Below are positions 9,417-18,103 of a stretch of 64,000 nt of DNA, piece by piece (the stretch's first letter is position 1; each line of letters starts with the position of its first letter). The translations under genes and the position numbers were made by a program. Under the pieces are notes generated by a model that saw nothing but the letters and a program-made list of their open reading frames with translations, ran no database searches and was not told the origin of the DNA. Origin of the DNA: Cronobacter dublinensis subsp. dublinensis LMG 23823 (GTDB lineage Bacteria > Pseudomonadota > Gammaproteobacteria > Enterobacterales > Enterobacteriaceae); NCBI RefSeq assembly GCF_001277235.1, contig NZ_CP012266.1:3968001-4032000 (forward strand), in the 5' to 3' direction.

Positions 9417-9533
9417 GCTTGGTTCTCCAGATTTACGGTGTGATGTTTCTCCACAATAAACCGGATAGCGCAGCAGATCGAGCGGGATGTGGACCAATGG
9501 CGGGTGATGAAGATAACGGGTGGTCGTGAAGAT

Positions 9534-9607
9534 GGCGGGTGCGCTGCGCTTACCCGCCCTACATATTAAAAGGGCGTTGAAGGGTGGATAAGCAAAGCGC
9601 ACCCACC
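9534..9607. repeat. family 1 intergenic repeat, tyrB-alr copy
   Basis: Two imperfect hairpins: the first with arms GGCGGGT (9534-9540) and ACCCGCC (9552-9558), then CCTAC; the second, 9583-9607, with GGTGG/CCACC arms. It is one of six related copies in the window, all intergenic. Confidence 0.8.
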
Positions 9608-9635
9608 GCCATGCCTTGACGCGCCTGCGTTGCTC

Positions 9636-10715
9636 TTAATCCACGTAGCGCATCGCCACCCGCGAGGTTAAACGCGTGACAAGCTCGTAAGCGCTCACTT
9701 TTGTCGCTTCGGCGATACGCTCGACCGGCAAGCCGTCGCCCCACAGGATAACGGCGTCACCCGCGCGCTCCTGCGCGTCAGGGCCTAAATCGACGCAAAT
9801 CATGTCCATCGCCACGCGCCCGATGATGGGCACTTCGCGACCATTGACCAACACTGGCGTGCCCGTGGGCGCGCAGCGCGGATAGCCGTCGCCATACCCC
9901 ATCGCCACCACGCCAAGCCGCGTGTCACGCTCGCTCACCCAGGTGCCGCCATAGCCGACCGGTTCGCCCGCTTTGTGGTCGCGCACCGCAATCAGGCTGG
10001 ACGTCAGCGACATCGCAGGCTGAAAGCCAAGCTCCGCGCCCCACGGGTGCGTATCGAGCGGCGAGACGCCGTAGAGAATAATGCCAGGACGCACCCAGTC
10101 GAAATGCGACTGCGGCCAGAAGAGAATACCGCCGGAGGCCGCAATGGAGCGCTTGCCGGGTTTGTCGTGCGTAAAGCTGTTGAAAATATCCAGCTGGCGC
10201 TCGGTGGCACCGCAGTCCGGTTCGTCTGCACGAGCGAAGTGGCTTACCACATTCACCGGCTGGCGCACGTTTTTACAGGCCGCGAGCCGGTCGTAAAAGG
10301 CCTGCGCCGCCTCCGGACGCACGCCTAAGCGGTGCATGCCGGTATCAAGCTTCATCCAGACCTCCACCGACTCCGGCAGCGTCGCCTGCTCCAGCGCCGC
10401 CAGTTGCTCTTCGCTATGCACGGCGGTGTGCAGATGCTGCGCCGCGATAACCGGCAGGTCGCTTGCGCTAAAAAAGCCTTCCAGCAGCAGAATGGGTTGG
10501 GTGATACCGCCTTCGCGCAGGCGCAGCGCCTCTTCAAGGCGGGCTACGCCGAACGCGTCGGCATCGGGGAGAGTGCGGGCGGTCTCCAGAAGACCGTGTC
10601 CATAGGCGTTTGCCTTCACCACCGCAACCAGTTTGCTGGCGGGCGCCAGTTCACGCAGGCGTTGCAGGTTGTGACGCAGAGCGCGGCGGTTTACTACCAC
10701 AGTTGCCGCTTGCAT
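9636..10715 (-). CDS. alr: alanine racemase, biosynthetic
   Basis: PLP enzyme interconverting L- and D-alanine, which supplies D-Ala for peptidoglycan. It has 359 residues like E. coli Alr, with the PLP lysine K34 in VVKANAYGHG and the C-terminal catalytic tyrosine block (GYGGTWVSERDTR). The N-terminal TIM barrel and C-terminal beta domain are both complete. It lies between dnaB and tyrB on the same strand, as in E. coli, and is separated from dnaB by a family 2 repeat. Confidence 0.97.
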   Translation of the reverse strand: MQAATVVVNRRALRHNLQRLRELAPASKLVAVVKANAYGHGLLETARTLPDADAFGVARLEEALRLREGGITQPILLLEGFFSASDLPVIAAQHLHTAVHSEEQLAALEQATLPESVEVWMKLDTGMHRLGVRPEAAQAFYDRLAACKNVRQPVNVVSHFARADEPDCGATERQLDIFNSFTHDKPGKRSIAASGGILFWPQSHFDWVRPGIILYGVSPLDTHPWGAELGFQPAMSLTSSLIAVRDHKAGEPVGYGGTWVSERDTRLGVVAMGYGDGYPRCAPTGTPVLVNGREVPIIGRVAMDMICVDLGPDAQERAGDAVILWGDGLPVERIAEATKVSAYELVTRLTSRVAMRYVD

Positions 10716-10765
10716 TGACTTTCCTTGCTTATTTAAAGGGTTACTGTAAATCCCCTAAATCGTTC

Positions 10766-10865
10766 GCGTTGCAGGAAGGCGACAAGCTCGTGAATCCCCG
10801 GGCGCTTAGTGAACTAAGTGGGTGAGCGAGCGCGGTCAACGCACCTGCGGCGTGAAGGATGACGG
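10766..10865. repeat. family 2 intergenic repeat, alr-dnaB copy
   Basis: About 100 bp with the same framework as the repeats before lysC (GAATCCCCGGG, short hairpin, GGGTGAGCGAG, then a TCAACGC/CCAACGC block). The central hairpin here is CTTAGT/ACTAAG instead of CATAC/GTATG, so the stem is kept while its sequence differs. Confidence 0.65.
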
Positions 10866-10870
10866 GGATT

Positions 10871-12277
10871 TTATTCGTCGTCGTACTGAGGGCCGGCGTA
10901 GTTATCAAACCGCGACCACTGCCCATTAAACGTCAGGCGCACCGTGCCTATCGGGCCGTTACGCTGCTTACCGATGATAATCTCCGCGATGCCTTTTAAG
11001 TCGCTGTTCTCGTGATACACCTCGTCACGATAGATGAACATGATAAGGTCGGCGTCCTGCTCGATAGAGCCAGATTCACGCAGATCCGAGTTCACCGGGC
11101 GTTTGTCGGCGCGCTGTTCCAGCGAGCGGTTAAGCTGCGAAAGCGCCACGACCGGCACCTGCAACTCTTTCGCCAGGGCTTTCAGCGAGCGCGAAATTTC
11201 GGCAATTTCCAGGGTGCGGTTATCGGAGAGCGACGGCACGCGCATCAGTTGCAGGTAGTCGATCATGATAAGGCTTAAGCCGCCGTGCTCGCGAAAGATA
11301 CGGCGCGCGCGGGAGCGAACTTCAGTCGGGGTCAGGCCGGAGGAGTCATCAATATACATATTGCGCTTCTCAAGCAGAATGCCCATGGTGCCGGAAATAC
11401 GCGCCCAGTCTTCGTCGTCCAGCTGGCCGGTACGAATACGCGTCTGATCCACGCGCGAGAGCGACGCCAGCATACGCATCATGATCTGCTCGCCGGGCAT
11501 CTCCAGTGAGAAGATCAGCACCGGTTTATCCTGAAGCATCGCGGCGTTTTCGCACAGGTTCATGGCGAAGGTGGTTTTACCCATCGACGGACGCGCCGCG
11601 ACGATGATCAGATCCGAGCGCTGTAAGCCCGCGGTCTTTTTATTGAGATCCTGATAGCCGGTATCGACGCCCGTCACGCCGTCGTGCGGCTGCTGGTAAA
11701 GCGTTTCGATACGCGCGACGGTGGCTTCGAGGATCTGATCGATACTCTTGGGCCCTTCGTCTTTATTGGCGCGGTTTTCGGCTATCTGGAACACGCGCGA
11801 TTCAGCGAGATCGAGCAGATCTTCGCTGGTGCGGCCCTGCGGATCGTAACCGGCGTCGGCGATTTCATTGGCGACCGAAATCATGTCGCGCACCACCGCG
11901 CGCTCGCGCACGATATCGGCATAGGCGCTAATGTTCGCGGCACTTGGCGTGTTCTTGGAAAGCTCCGCGAGATACGCAAAGCCGCCTACGCTTTCCAGCT
12001 GCCCTTGCAGCTCCAGCGATTCAGAAAGCGTAATCAGATCGATGGGTTTACCCATCTCCTGCAGGCGATGCATTTCGGTGAAGATCATGCGGTGCTGGCG
12101 GGTATAGAAATCCTCAGCCACGACGCGCTCGGCCACATCGTCCCAGCGCTCGTTATCCAGCATTAAACCGCCCAACACCGACTGTTCCGCCTCCATGGAA
12201 TGCGGCGGCATTTTCAGCCCGGCGACCTGCGGGTCACGAGGTTCAGTGGGTTTGTTGAAGGGTTTATTTCCTGCCAT
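10871..12277 (-). CDS. dnaB: replicative DNA helicase DnaB
   Basis: Hexameric 5'-3' helicase that unwinds DNA at the replication fork and works with DnaC, primase and the tau subunit. The 468 residues nearly equal the E. coli protein (471). The N-terminal primase-interacting domain covers about residues 25-130. The RecA-like ATPase follows, with Walker A ARPSMGKT near 230 and Walker B LIMIDYLQL near 320. I chose ATG at 12277 (MAGNKPF, as in E. coli); a TTG 6 codons upstream is possible. The N-terminal linker is three residues shorter than in E. coli. It is divergent from qor. Confidence 0.97.
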   Translation of the reverse strand: MAGNKPFNKPTEPRDPQVAGLKMPPHSMEAEQSVLGGLMLDNERWDDVAERVVAEDFYTRQHRMIFTEMHRLQEMGKPIDLITLSESLELQGQLESVGGFAYLAELSKNTPSAANISAYADIVRERAVVRDMISVANEIADAGYDPQGRTSEDLLDLAESRVFQIAENRANKDEGPKSIDQILEATVARIETLYQQPHDGVTGVDTGYQDLNKKTAGLQRSDLIIVAARPSMGKTTFAMNLCENAAMLQDKPVLIFSLEMPGEQIMMRMLASLSRVDQTRIRTGQLDDEDWARISGTMGILLEKRNMYIDDSSGLTPTEVRSRARRIFREHGGLSLIMIDYLQLMRVPSLSDNRTLEIAEISRSLKALAKELQVPVVALSQLNRSLEQRADKRPVNSDLRESGSIEQDADLIMFIYRDEVYHENSDLKGIAEIIIGKQRNGPIGTVRLTFNGQWSRFDNYAGPQYDDE

Positions 12278-12397
12278 AGTGAATGGAGTTACCAAAAATC
12301 ATCATCAGAGAGAATGAGGAGTGTATCTGATCTGAGTCGTTTTGTACTCAGTTTGCACGCTCCCGCGTTCATGCCCGACACTTAACAAGGAGTTCCT

Positions 12398-13381
12398 ATG
12401 GCGACGCGTATTGAGTTCAGCCAGCATGGCGGACCAGAAGTGTTAAAAGCGGTGACGTTCACCCCGGCCGACCCGGACGAGCTTGAAGTGCAGGTGGAAA
12501 ACAAAGCCATCGGCATCAACTATATCGACACCTATATTCGCAGCGGGCTCTATCCACCGCCCGCGCTCCCGGCGGGGCTTGGTACTGAGGCCGCAGGCGT
12601 TGTCACCAAAGTCGGCAGTGGCGTGACGCATCTTAAACCCGGCGATCGCGTGGTCTATGCGCAGTCGGCGCTTGGCGCTTACAGTTCTGTGCATAACGTC
12701 CCAGCGGACAAAGCCGTCGTGCTTCCGGACGTTATCTCTTTTGAACAGGCGGCGGCCTGCTTTTTAAAAGGGCTGACCGTCTTTTATCTGCTGCGCAAAA
12801 CCTATGAAATCAAACCCGACGAGATGTTTTTGTTTCACGCGGCCGCAGGCGGCGTCGGGCTTATCGCCTGTCAGTGGGCGAAAGCGCTTGGCGCGCGCCT
12901 TATCGGCACCGTAGGTTCGGCGGAGAAAGCCCAGCGCGCGAAGCAGGCGGGGGCGTGGGAGCTCATTAACTATCGCGAAGAGAGTGTGCCCGAGCGGGTG
13001 CGTGAGCTGACCGGCGGCAAAAAGGTGCGCGTGGTGTATGACTCGGTCGGCAAAGAGACGTGGGAATCGTCGCTCGACTGTTTGCAACGCCGCGGCCTGA
13101 TGGTGAGCTTTGGCAATTCCTCCGGCCCGGTGACGGGCGTCAATTTGGGGATCCTGAACCAGAAAGGCTCACTCTACGTCACGCGTCCGTCGCTCAATGG
13201 CTACTTAACAAATCGCGCCGAGCTGGAAGAAGCGAGCAACGAGCTCTTTTCGCTCATCGCCAGCGGCGTGATTAAAGTGGATGTGACTGACAGCCAGACA
13301 TTCGCGCTACAGGACGCCGCGCGCGCGCATCAGACGCTGGAGAGCCGCAGTACGCAGGGCTCCAGCTTGTTGATTCCCTGA
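12398..13381 (+). CDS. qor: NADPH:quinone oxidoreductase Qor
   Basis: Zinc-free medium-chain dehydrogenase that reduces quinones with NADPH. The 327 residues match E. coli Qor throughout. It has an N-terminal GroES-like domain and a Rossmann domain with AAAGGVGLIACQWAK near residue 150. The ATG follows AAGGAG by 6 nt. The gene is divergent from dnaB with 120 bp between them, and ends at a strong terminator. Confidence 0.96.
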   Translation: MATRIEFSQHGGPEVLKAVTFTPADPDELEVQVENKAIGINYIDTYIRSGLYPPPALPAGLGTEAAGVVTKVGSGVTHLKPGDRVVYAQSALGAYSSVHNVPADKAVVLPDVISFEQAAACFLKGLTVFYLLRKTYEIKPDEMFLFHAAAGGVGLIACQWAKALGARLIGTVGSAEKAQRAKQAGAWELINYREESVPERVRELTGGKKVRVVYDSVGKETWESSLDCLQRRGLMVSFGNSSGPVTGVNLGILNQKGSLYVTRPSLNGYLTNRAELEEASNELFSLIASGVIKVDVTDSQTFALQDAARAHQTLESRSTQGSSLLIP

Positions 13382-13388
13382 AAGAATT

Positions 13389-13420
13389 AGGGCTTCCCGC
13401 AGGAAGCCCTTTCTTTTTAT
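13389..13420 (+). terminator. qor terminator
   Basis: A 9-bp stem AGGGCTTCC/GGAAGCCCT with loop CGCA, followed by TTCTTTTTAT. Confidence 0.92.
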
Positions 13421-13561
13421 TGTTCGCGCTGGTTGTAGGGTACAGCGCTGATGAATTCTGTAATACGGCGGACATAGTGACAGATTGAATAAGCAAATAA
13501 TATGGCTTTCGACTGAAACCTCGCCGGAAAGTTGCAAGGTTGTGATCAACCCCGCAACTTA

Positions 13562-13822
13562 TCAGTAACGCCAGCGGTTCGCGCGGCTATAGCGTGAAGT
13601 ACGGCGATAAGCAGGCACTTTCGGGGCCTTCACGCTGCGGATAACCCAGACGACCGCGACCGCCAGCAACAGCCACGGCAGCACCTTAATCATCAACGCG
13701 AACACGCCGCCGAAAAACATCACCAGCGTCGCTACCATCAAGGCAGCGATAATGCCCAGCAGCGACACGCCGGTCGCAAGCAGCATCAGGAAGAAAGCCA
13801 CCACAAACAGCAGTTCAAACAT
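13562..13822 (-). CDS. pspG: phage shock protein G
   Basis: An 86-residue inner-membrane protein of the Psp envelope-stress response, matching E. coli PspG (YjbO) but six residues longer at the C-terminal side. Hydrophobic segments cover about residues 2-20, 24-45 and 47-62, followed by a basic tail ending NRWRY. AAAGGAG precedes the ATG. A sigma-54-type promoter lies 35 bp upstream of the start, as expected for a PspF-controlled gene outside the main psp operon. Confidence 0.93.
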   Translation of the reverse strand: MFELLFVVAFFLMLLATGVSLLGIIAALMVATLVMFFGGVFALMIKVLPWLLLAVAVVWVIRSVKAPKVPAYRRTSRYSRANRWRY

Positions 13823-13856
13823 TGTCGTTCTCCTTTAAAACGTTATGCCCTGCTAT

Positions 13857-13872
13857 TACAAGTTTCGTGCCA
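13857..13872 (-). promoter_or_regulatory. sigma-54 promoter of pspG
   Basis: The minus strand reads TGGCACGAAACTTGTA: a perfect -24 TGGCAC, correct 5-nt spacing and a -12 element TTGTA with one mismatch to TTGC(A/T). PspF should act from upstream, overlapping the dusA terminator; I did not define its sites. Confidence 0.75.
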
Positions 13873-13890
13873 GAATTAACCTGTTGAATT

Positions 13891-13925
13891 AAAAAGAAAC
13901 GCCCCCGGTAACCGACGGAGGCGTT
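13891..13925 (-). terminator. dusA terminator
   Basis: Stem AACGCC/GGCGTT (13898-13903, 13920-13925) with further internal G-C pairing, followed on the minus strand by TTTCTTTTT. Confidence 0.8.
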
Positions 13926-13953
13926 AGTGAAATTAACCATATTGTGGCGAAGA

Positions 13954-14949
13954 TTAACGTTTATCTGCCACCAGCTTCAGCGCCTGCTCCAGCACGCTGA
14001 CATCCGCGCCGGGCTTGTGGGCGTTTTCGCTCAGATAACGCCGCCACTGGCGCGCACCCGGGATCCCCTGAAAAAGGCCGAGCATATGGCGGGTGATATG
14101 GCCCAAATAAGCGCCATCCGAAAGCTCGCGCTCTATGTATGGATACATCGCGCGCACTACTGCCACCGGGTCGGCGTCCGGCGTATTGAGCCCGAAGATG
14201 TCGCGGTCAACAGACGCCAGCAGGCCCGGATTCTGGTACGCCTCACGGCCCACCATCACGCCATCCATATGTTCCAGATGCGCTTTGGCTTCTTCCAGCG
14301 TCTTGATGCCGCCGTTAATGGACATTGTAAGCTGCGGGAAATCGCGCCTGAGCTGATAAACGCGCGGGTAATCAAGCGGCGGGATTTCGCGGTTTTCTTT
14401 CGGGCTCAGGCCAGACAGCCACGCTTTGCGCGCGTGAATAATAAAGGTGTCGCAGCCGCCCTGCTCCGCCGCGGTGCCGACAAAATCGCAGAGAAATTCG
14501 TAGCTGTCCTGCTCGTCAATGCCGATGCGGGTTTTTACGGTGACAGGAATGGAGACGACATCCCGCATCGCTTTAATGCAGTCGGCAACCAGCTGCGCTT
14601 CGCCCATCAGGCAGGCGCCGAAGCGGCCATTCTGCACGCGATCGGATGGGCAACCGACGTTGAGGTTGATTTCATCATAGCCGCGCGCCTCGGCAAGCTT
14701 CGCGCAGTGCGCCAGCGCCGCCGGATCGCTTCCGCCAAGCTGTAACGCCACCGGATGTTCCTCTTCGCTGTAAGCGAGGTAATCGCCTTTGCCGTGAATG
14801 ATAGCCCCGGTCGTCACCATTTCGGTGTACAGCAGCACCTGCGACGAGAGCTGGCGCAGGAAATAACGGCAGTGGCGATCGGTCCAGTCGAGCATCGGCG
14901 CGATGGAAAAGCGGTGGGCGGGGAAAGCGTTACGGGATGTGGACGTCAT
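13954..14949 (-). CDS. dusA: tRNA-dihydrouridine synthase A
   Basis: FMN enzyme that reduces uridine 20/20a in the tRNA D-loop. It matches E. coli DusA from RFSIAPMLDWTDRHCRYF to the last residues KLVADKR. The active-site cysteine is in NLNVGCPSDRVQ, and the phosphate-binding INGGIK block is present. ATG at 14949 gives 331 residues; the frame is open to an ATG at 15003, and the short divergent N-terminus makes the exact start uncertain. Confidence 0.95.
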   Translation of the reverse strand: MTSTSRNAFPAHRFSIAPMLDWTDRHCRYFLRQLSSQVLLYTEMVTTGAIIHGKGDYLAYSEEEHPVALQLGGSDPAALAHCAKLAEARGYDEINLNVGCPSDRVQNGRFGACLMGEAQLVADCIKAMRDVVSIPVTVKTRIGIDEQDSYEFLCDFVGTAAEQGGCDTFIIHARKAWLSGLSPKENREIPPLDYPRVYQLRRDFPQLTMSINGGIKTLEEAKAHLEHMDGVMVGREAYQNPGLLASVDRDIFGLNTPDADPVAVVRAMYPYIERELSDGAYLGHITRHMLGLFQGIPGARQWRRYLSENAHKPGADVSVLEQALKLVADKR

Positions 14950-15010
14950 AATGGCTAAGCGAGTCGAAGTTCGGGCTGAAAAAGGGGCGCTACTATAGCA
15001 CAAACTTCAG

Positions 15011-15033
15011 GCAGGGGCGCAAAGCGCCCCTGC
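15011..15033 (-). other. strong hairpin after the TraF-like gene
   Basis: Perfect 10-bp stem GCAGGGGCGC/GCGCCCCTGC with loop AAA, 6 nt past the stop. There is no T tract on either side, so it looks more like an mRNA-stabilising or weak termination hairpin than a classic terminator. Confidence 0.6.
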
Positions 15034-15039
15034 AAAGGA

Positions 15040-16320
15040 TCAGAAGGTCAGGCTCAGCTGCGCGCCTGCGCCCCAGGTTTCGTCTTCGCCGACGATCCCG
15101 GTGAGATCGAGATGTACGCGGTTAAACGGCGCAAAACCGACACCCGCGGTAAACACATTGCTCTCGTTATCCTTCACGTCGGCACGATAACCGGCGCGCA
15201 CCGCCAGCCAGTTAAGCGGACGCACTTCAGCGCCGACGCCGACAAACTGCGAGTTCTCTTCGCTCTTAAAGCCTTTGGTTTCCGTCAGGTCGCCATCAGC
15301 GCTCAGCGTCACCAGTTCGTTATGCCAGGCCACACCGGCGGTCACCAGCGGCGAGATCTGATAAGTATCTTTATAGCCGTTGACCTCTTTGGTCTCGATA
15401 TCGCGCGATACCAGGTTCTGGCCGCTCAGGCCCACGGTCCAGTTCGGACCGAAATCCGCCGCCACGCCGGCGTCGACGTTAAAGCCGGTGTCGTCGTTGC
15501 GATAGCGCGTGCTGTTCAGGTCGCCGCTGTCGTAGTTATAAATCGACGCGGTGTAGTTATAGAGCCAGGTTTTTTGCAGCTTCGGCGTAACGCCGACGGA
15601 AACCGGCACATCGCCCAGCTGGAACTGGTGCGCAAACGCCACGCCGTAGTCGGACACGATCGCCGCGCGACCAAACGCGGTGGAGGTCAGACGGTCAGTA
15701 ATTTCATCGGAGCCGTTGATGGCGGCGTTGATTATCTGCCCGCCCGCGTAAATGTCGTCATTCTGGATACGACGCAGATAGTCGATATCGCTCTGATCCA
15801 CACGGGTACTGATGCGGGCATGCGCGTACGCTTTCGCCACAAAGGCTACCGCCAGCACATCGTTCGGGATACTCACCGCAATGCCGCCCGCCGCACGGGC
15901 GCTCGCCGTTTTGCCGCGAAGATATTCCAGCTCATCGCCAAGCTCACCCGCCGCGCCCTGAAACTGACGCAGCGTACCGACAGGGTCGGCAGCGATATCG
16001 CCAGGCGTCAGGCTGTTCACCACATCGCGATAATATTTAACGCGATCGCTGATATGGTCGATCTCATCTTCAAGATTGTCTTTGTCGGTAATTTGCGCCT
16101 GCAACGCCGGTAGAATAACGGTAATGTCATCTTCCGGTTGAGAGCGCGCCAGCAAGGCCGGGTTAATCAGCGCGCCGCTGCCGTAATCGGCTGACGCCAC
16201 GCCCGTTCCGCCCATTGCATCGTTTCGGGCCTGCGCCCAGGTATTTGCCGCACTCGCCTGATTTGCCATCACCAGAGAAAGAGCGACGGCTGCCACTGAA
16301 GGTTTGATTATATGTTTCAC
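15040..16320 (-). CDS. TraF-like outer-membrane beta-barrel protein
   Basis: A 426-residue protein of the family often annotated 'conjugal transfer protein TraF' (PF13729-like). It has a signal peptide ending near residue 24 (QASA) and a FadL-like start (NDAMGGTGVASADYGSGALINPALLA). A charged, probably helical insert covers about residues 75-140. Amphipathic beta strands follow to a C-terminal phenylalanine (LSLTF), the outer-membrane insertion signal. No conjugation gene is nearby. From sequence alone it is best read as an outer-membrane channel of unknown substrate, carried chromosomally beside dusA. Confidence 0.75.
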   Translation of the reverse strand: MKHIIKPSVAAVALSLVMANQASAANTWAQARNDAMGGTGVASADYGSGALINPALLARSQPEDDITVILPALQAQITDKDNLEDEIDHISDRVKYYRDVVNSLTPGDIAADPVGTLRQFQGAAGELGDELEYLRGKTASARAAGGIAVSIPNDVLAVAFVAKAYAHARISTRVDQSDIDYLRRIQNDDIYAGGQIINAAINGSDEITDRLTSTAFGRAAIVSDYGVAFAHQFQLGDVPVSVGVTPKLQKTWLYNYTASIYNYDSGDLNSTRYRNDDTGFNVDAGVAADFGPNWTVGLSGQNLVSRDIETKEVNGYKDTYQISPLVTAGVAWHNELVTLSADGDLTETKGFKSEENSQFVGVGAEVRPLNWLAVRAGYRADVKDNESNVFTAGVGFAPFNRVHLDLTGIVGEDETWGAGAQLSLTF

Positions 16321-16466
16321 AGTTTACCCGCTTATTATCAACATGAAGGACATCCTCTGTCCTGGTAAGACAGAGACGATTTCTGTTGTGAAGAACGCAC
16401 TACGCCAGAGGTTGAGGCATTAACTCAACGGCAATTCCGGGCTCGTTTCGTGATCGCCCTCATTAT

Positions 16467-16973
16467 TTATAGATTAGGCTTCTTAATTCGTGTAGGTAAG
16501 CCATCGTGCGGACCGAAAAATTGTGGTGGATGATCGATCCAGCGATCCGGCCGGGTAGCGGCATAAGCGCCGTTGAGCGGGTAATAGATGCGGTTCTCCG
16601 GTTTATTCGCCTCGCCGACGACCAGCAGCCGCACCTCGCTGTCGGTATTATTGATAAAGGTGTGGCACAGACCGGTACCCGCCGGGAAACCGACGCTGTC
16701 GCCCGGTTTAAGCGGCCAGAGCTCGCCGTTAAGCCAGACCTCCGGGAATCCTTCCAGCACATAAACAAACTCTTCTTCGCTACTTTCGGCATGCGGGTAC
16801 GAGGTGCGACGCCCCGGCGGCAGACGTTCATGATGGATGCCAAGTCGTGTCAGCCCCATGCGCTTCGCCAGCGGCGCGCCAATCGACATACGTTCATTGC
16901 TGTCAGGATAGGCGGCCTCATCATTGCCCTCAATGTCCTGCCAGTGACAAATACAATCAGGTCGTGCTTGCAT
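16467..16973 (-). CDS. cupin-domain protein divergent from zur
   Basis: A 168-residue single-cupin protein. Motif 1 is near residues 58-76 (PHAESSEEEFVYVLEG) and motif 2 near 95-108 (PAGTGLCHTFIN), giving His/Glu ligands for a metal ion. The substrate is unknown; isomerase, dioxygenase or binding roles are all possible. ATG at 16973 follows GGAGG; no other start has such a site. It shares a 108-bp promoter region with zur, so zinc control is possible but not shown. Confidence 0.8.
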   Translation of the reverse strand: MQARPDCICHWQDIEGNDEAAYPDSNERMSIGAPLAKRMGLTRLGIHHERLPPGRRTSYPHAESSEEEFVYVLEGFPEVWLNGELWPLKPGDSVGFPAGTGLCHTFINNTDSEVRLLVVGEANKPENRIYYPLNGAYAATRPDRWIDHPPQFFGPHDGLPTRIKKPNL

Positions 16974-17081
16974 AGAACCTCCAGAAAACGTTACCTGAAA
17001 GGTATAACACAGCCCATATGTCGGTGTTTTGGTCGGTTCATGATAAAGTGATGACTTAATCATGATTCATAGAGGATGCCG

Positions 17082-17597
17082 ATGGATACGACGATTTCGC
17101 AGGAAGTTCTGGCGCAGGCTGAAAAGCTCTGCCAGCAACGTAATGTGCGCCTGACTCCGCAGCGCCTCGAAGTGCTGCGCCTGATGACGCTACAGCCGGG
17201 TGCCATCAGCGCGTATGATCTGCTCGATCTGCTGCGCGAAACCGAGCCGCAGGCGAAACCGCCAACCGTCTATCGCGCGCTCGATTTTCTGCTCGAACAA
17301 GGATTCGTCCATAAGGTGGAATCCACCAACAGCTATGTGCTGTGTCATCTGTTCGACAACCCGGCGCATACGTCAGCCATGTTTATCTGCGGTCGTTGCG
17401 GCGTGGTGAAAGAGGAAGCAGCGGAAGGGGTGGAAGATATTATGCATGCGCTCGCGGCGAAAATGGGCTTTGCGCTGCGCCATAATGTCATTGAAGCGCA
17501 CGGGCTTTGCGCGGCCTGCGTGGAAGTCGAAGCGTGTCGTCACCAGGGCCAGTGCGGACATGACCACAGCATTACGGTGAAAAAGAAAGGACGTTAA
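17082..17597 (+). CDS. zur: zinc uptake regulator Zur
   Basis: Fur-family repressor of zinc import (znuABC) and zinc-sparing genes. It has 171 residues, the E. coli length. The N-terminal winged helix (RLTPQRLEVLRL, PPTVYRALDFLLEQG) covers about residues 20-80. The C-terminal metal domain has the structural CGRCG and CAAC zinc ligands and His-rich ends. ATG at 17082 is preferred because AGAGGA lies 6 nt before it; an in-frame ATG at 17076 overlaps that site. Confidence 0.95.
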   Translation: MDTTISQEVLAQAEKLCQQRNVRLTPQRLEVLRLMTLQPGAISAYDLLDLLRETEPQAKPPTVYRALDFLLEQGFVHKVESTNSYVLCHLFDNPAHTSAMFICGRCGVVKEEAAEGVEDIMHALAAKMGFALRHNVIEAHGLCAACVEVEACRHQGQCGHDHSITVKKKGR

Positions 17598-17682
17598 AAC
17601 AGGAAAGTGTGGGTGGTACATCCTTGTACCGTCGGGCAGGGCAGCCTCAGGGGAAAATACCGTTGAGGTGGTAGCCAGCAGA

Positions 17683-17892
17683 TTACCAGCGGTAATCGTG
17701 GCGAGATTCCCAGTCAGTGACTTCCTTATCCGCTTCGTCTTTCGCGTAACCGTAACGCTCCTGGATTTTACCTACCAGCTGGTCACGTTTCCCTTCGATG
17801 ATGGTCATGTCATCGTCGGTTAATTTACCCCATTGTTCTTTCACTTTACCTTTAAACTGTTTCCAGTTACCGCCAGCTTCATCTCTGTTCAT
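17683..17892 (-). CDS. yjbJ: CsbD-like stress protein YjbJ
   Basis: A 69-residue hydrophilic protein nearly identical to E. coli YjbJ (NWKQFKGKVKEQWGKLTDDD, ending in RW). The family is abundant in stationary phase and under osmotic stress; its biochemical role is unknown. ATG at 17892 follows AGGAGA; the longer open frame upstream lacks similarity. Confidence 0.93.
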   Translation of the reverse strand: MNRDEAGGNWKQFKGKVKEQWGKLTDDDMTIIEGKRDQLVGKIQERYGYAKDEADKEVTDWESRHDYRW

Positions 17893-18103
17893 AGACGTCT
17901 CCTTTAACATTCGGTAGTGAATCAGTCTCACAGGTTTTCCTGTGGGGGCTCAGCCAGAGTTATCTTCATCATTTGCTGAACGTACTATTCATTTTAGACG
18001 TCAATTTTAACCGTGGCGGAATATTCAGAATCTTTAACCATAACGAAGCGCCGGAGCCGACAATTACTCCCCTGACGGCACCCGCTTATTCGTGATGAAA
18101 AGT

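Noticed and set aside
15040..16320. integrated conjugative element based on a TraF-like gene
   Set aside because: No relaxase, type IV secretion, integrase or attachment site nearby; flanks are conserved housekeeping genes.
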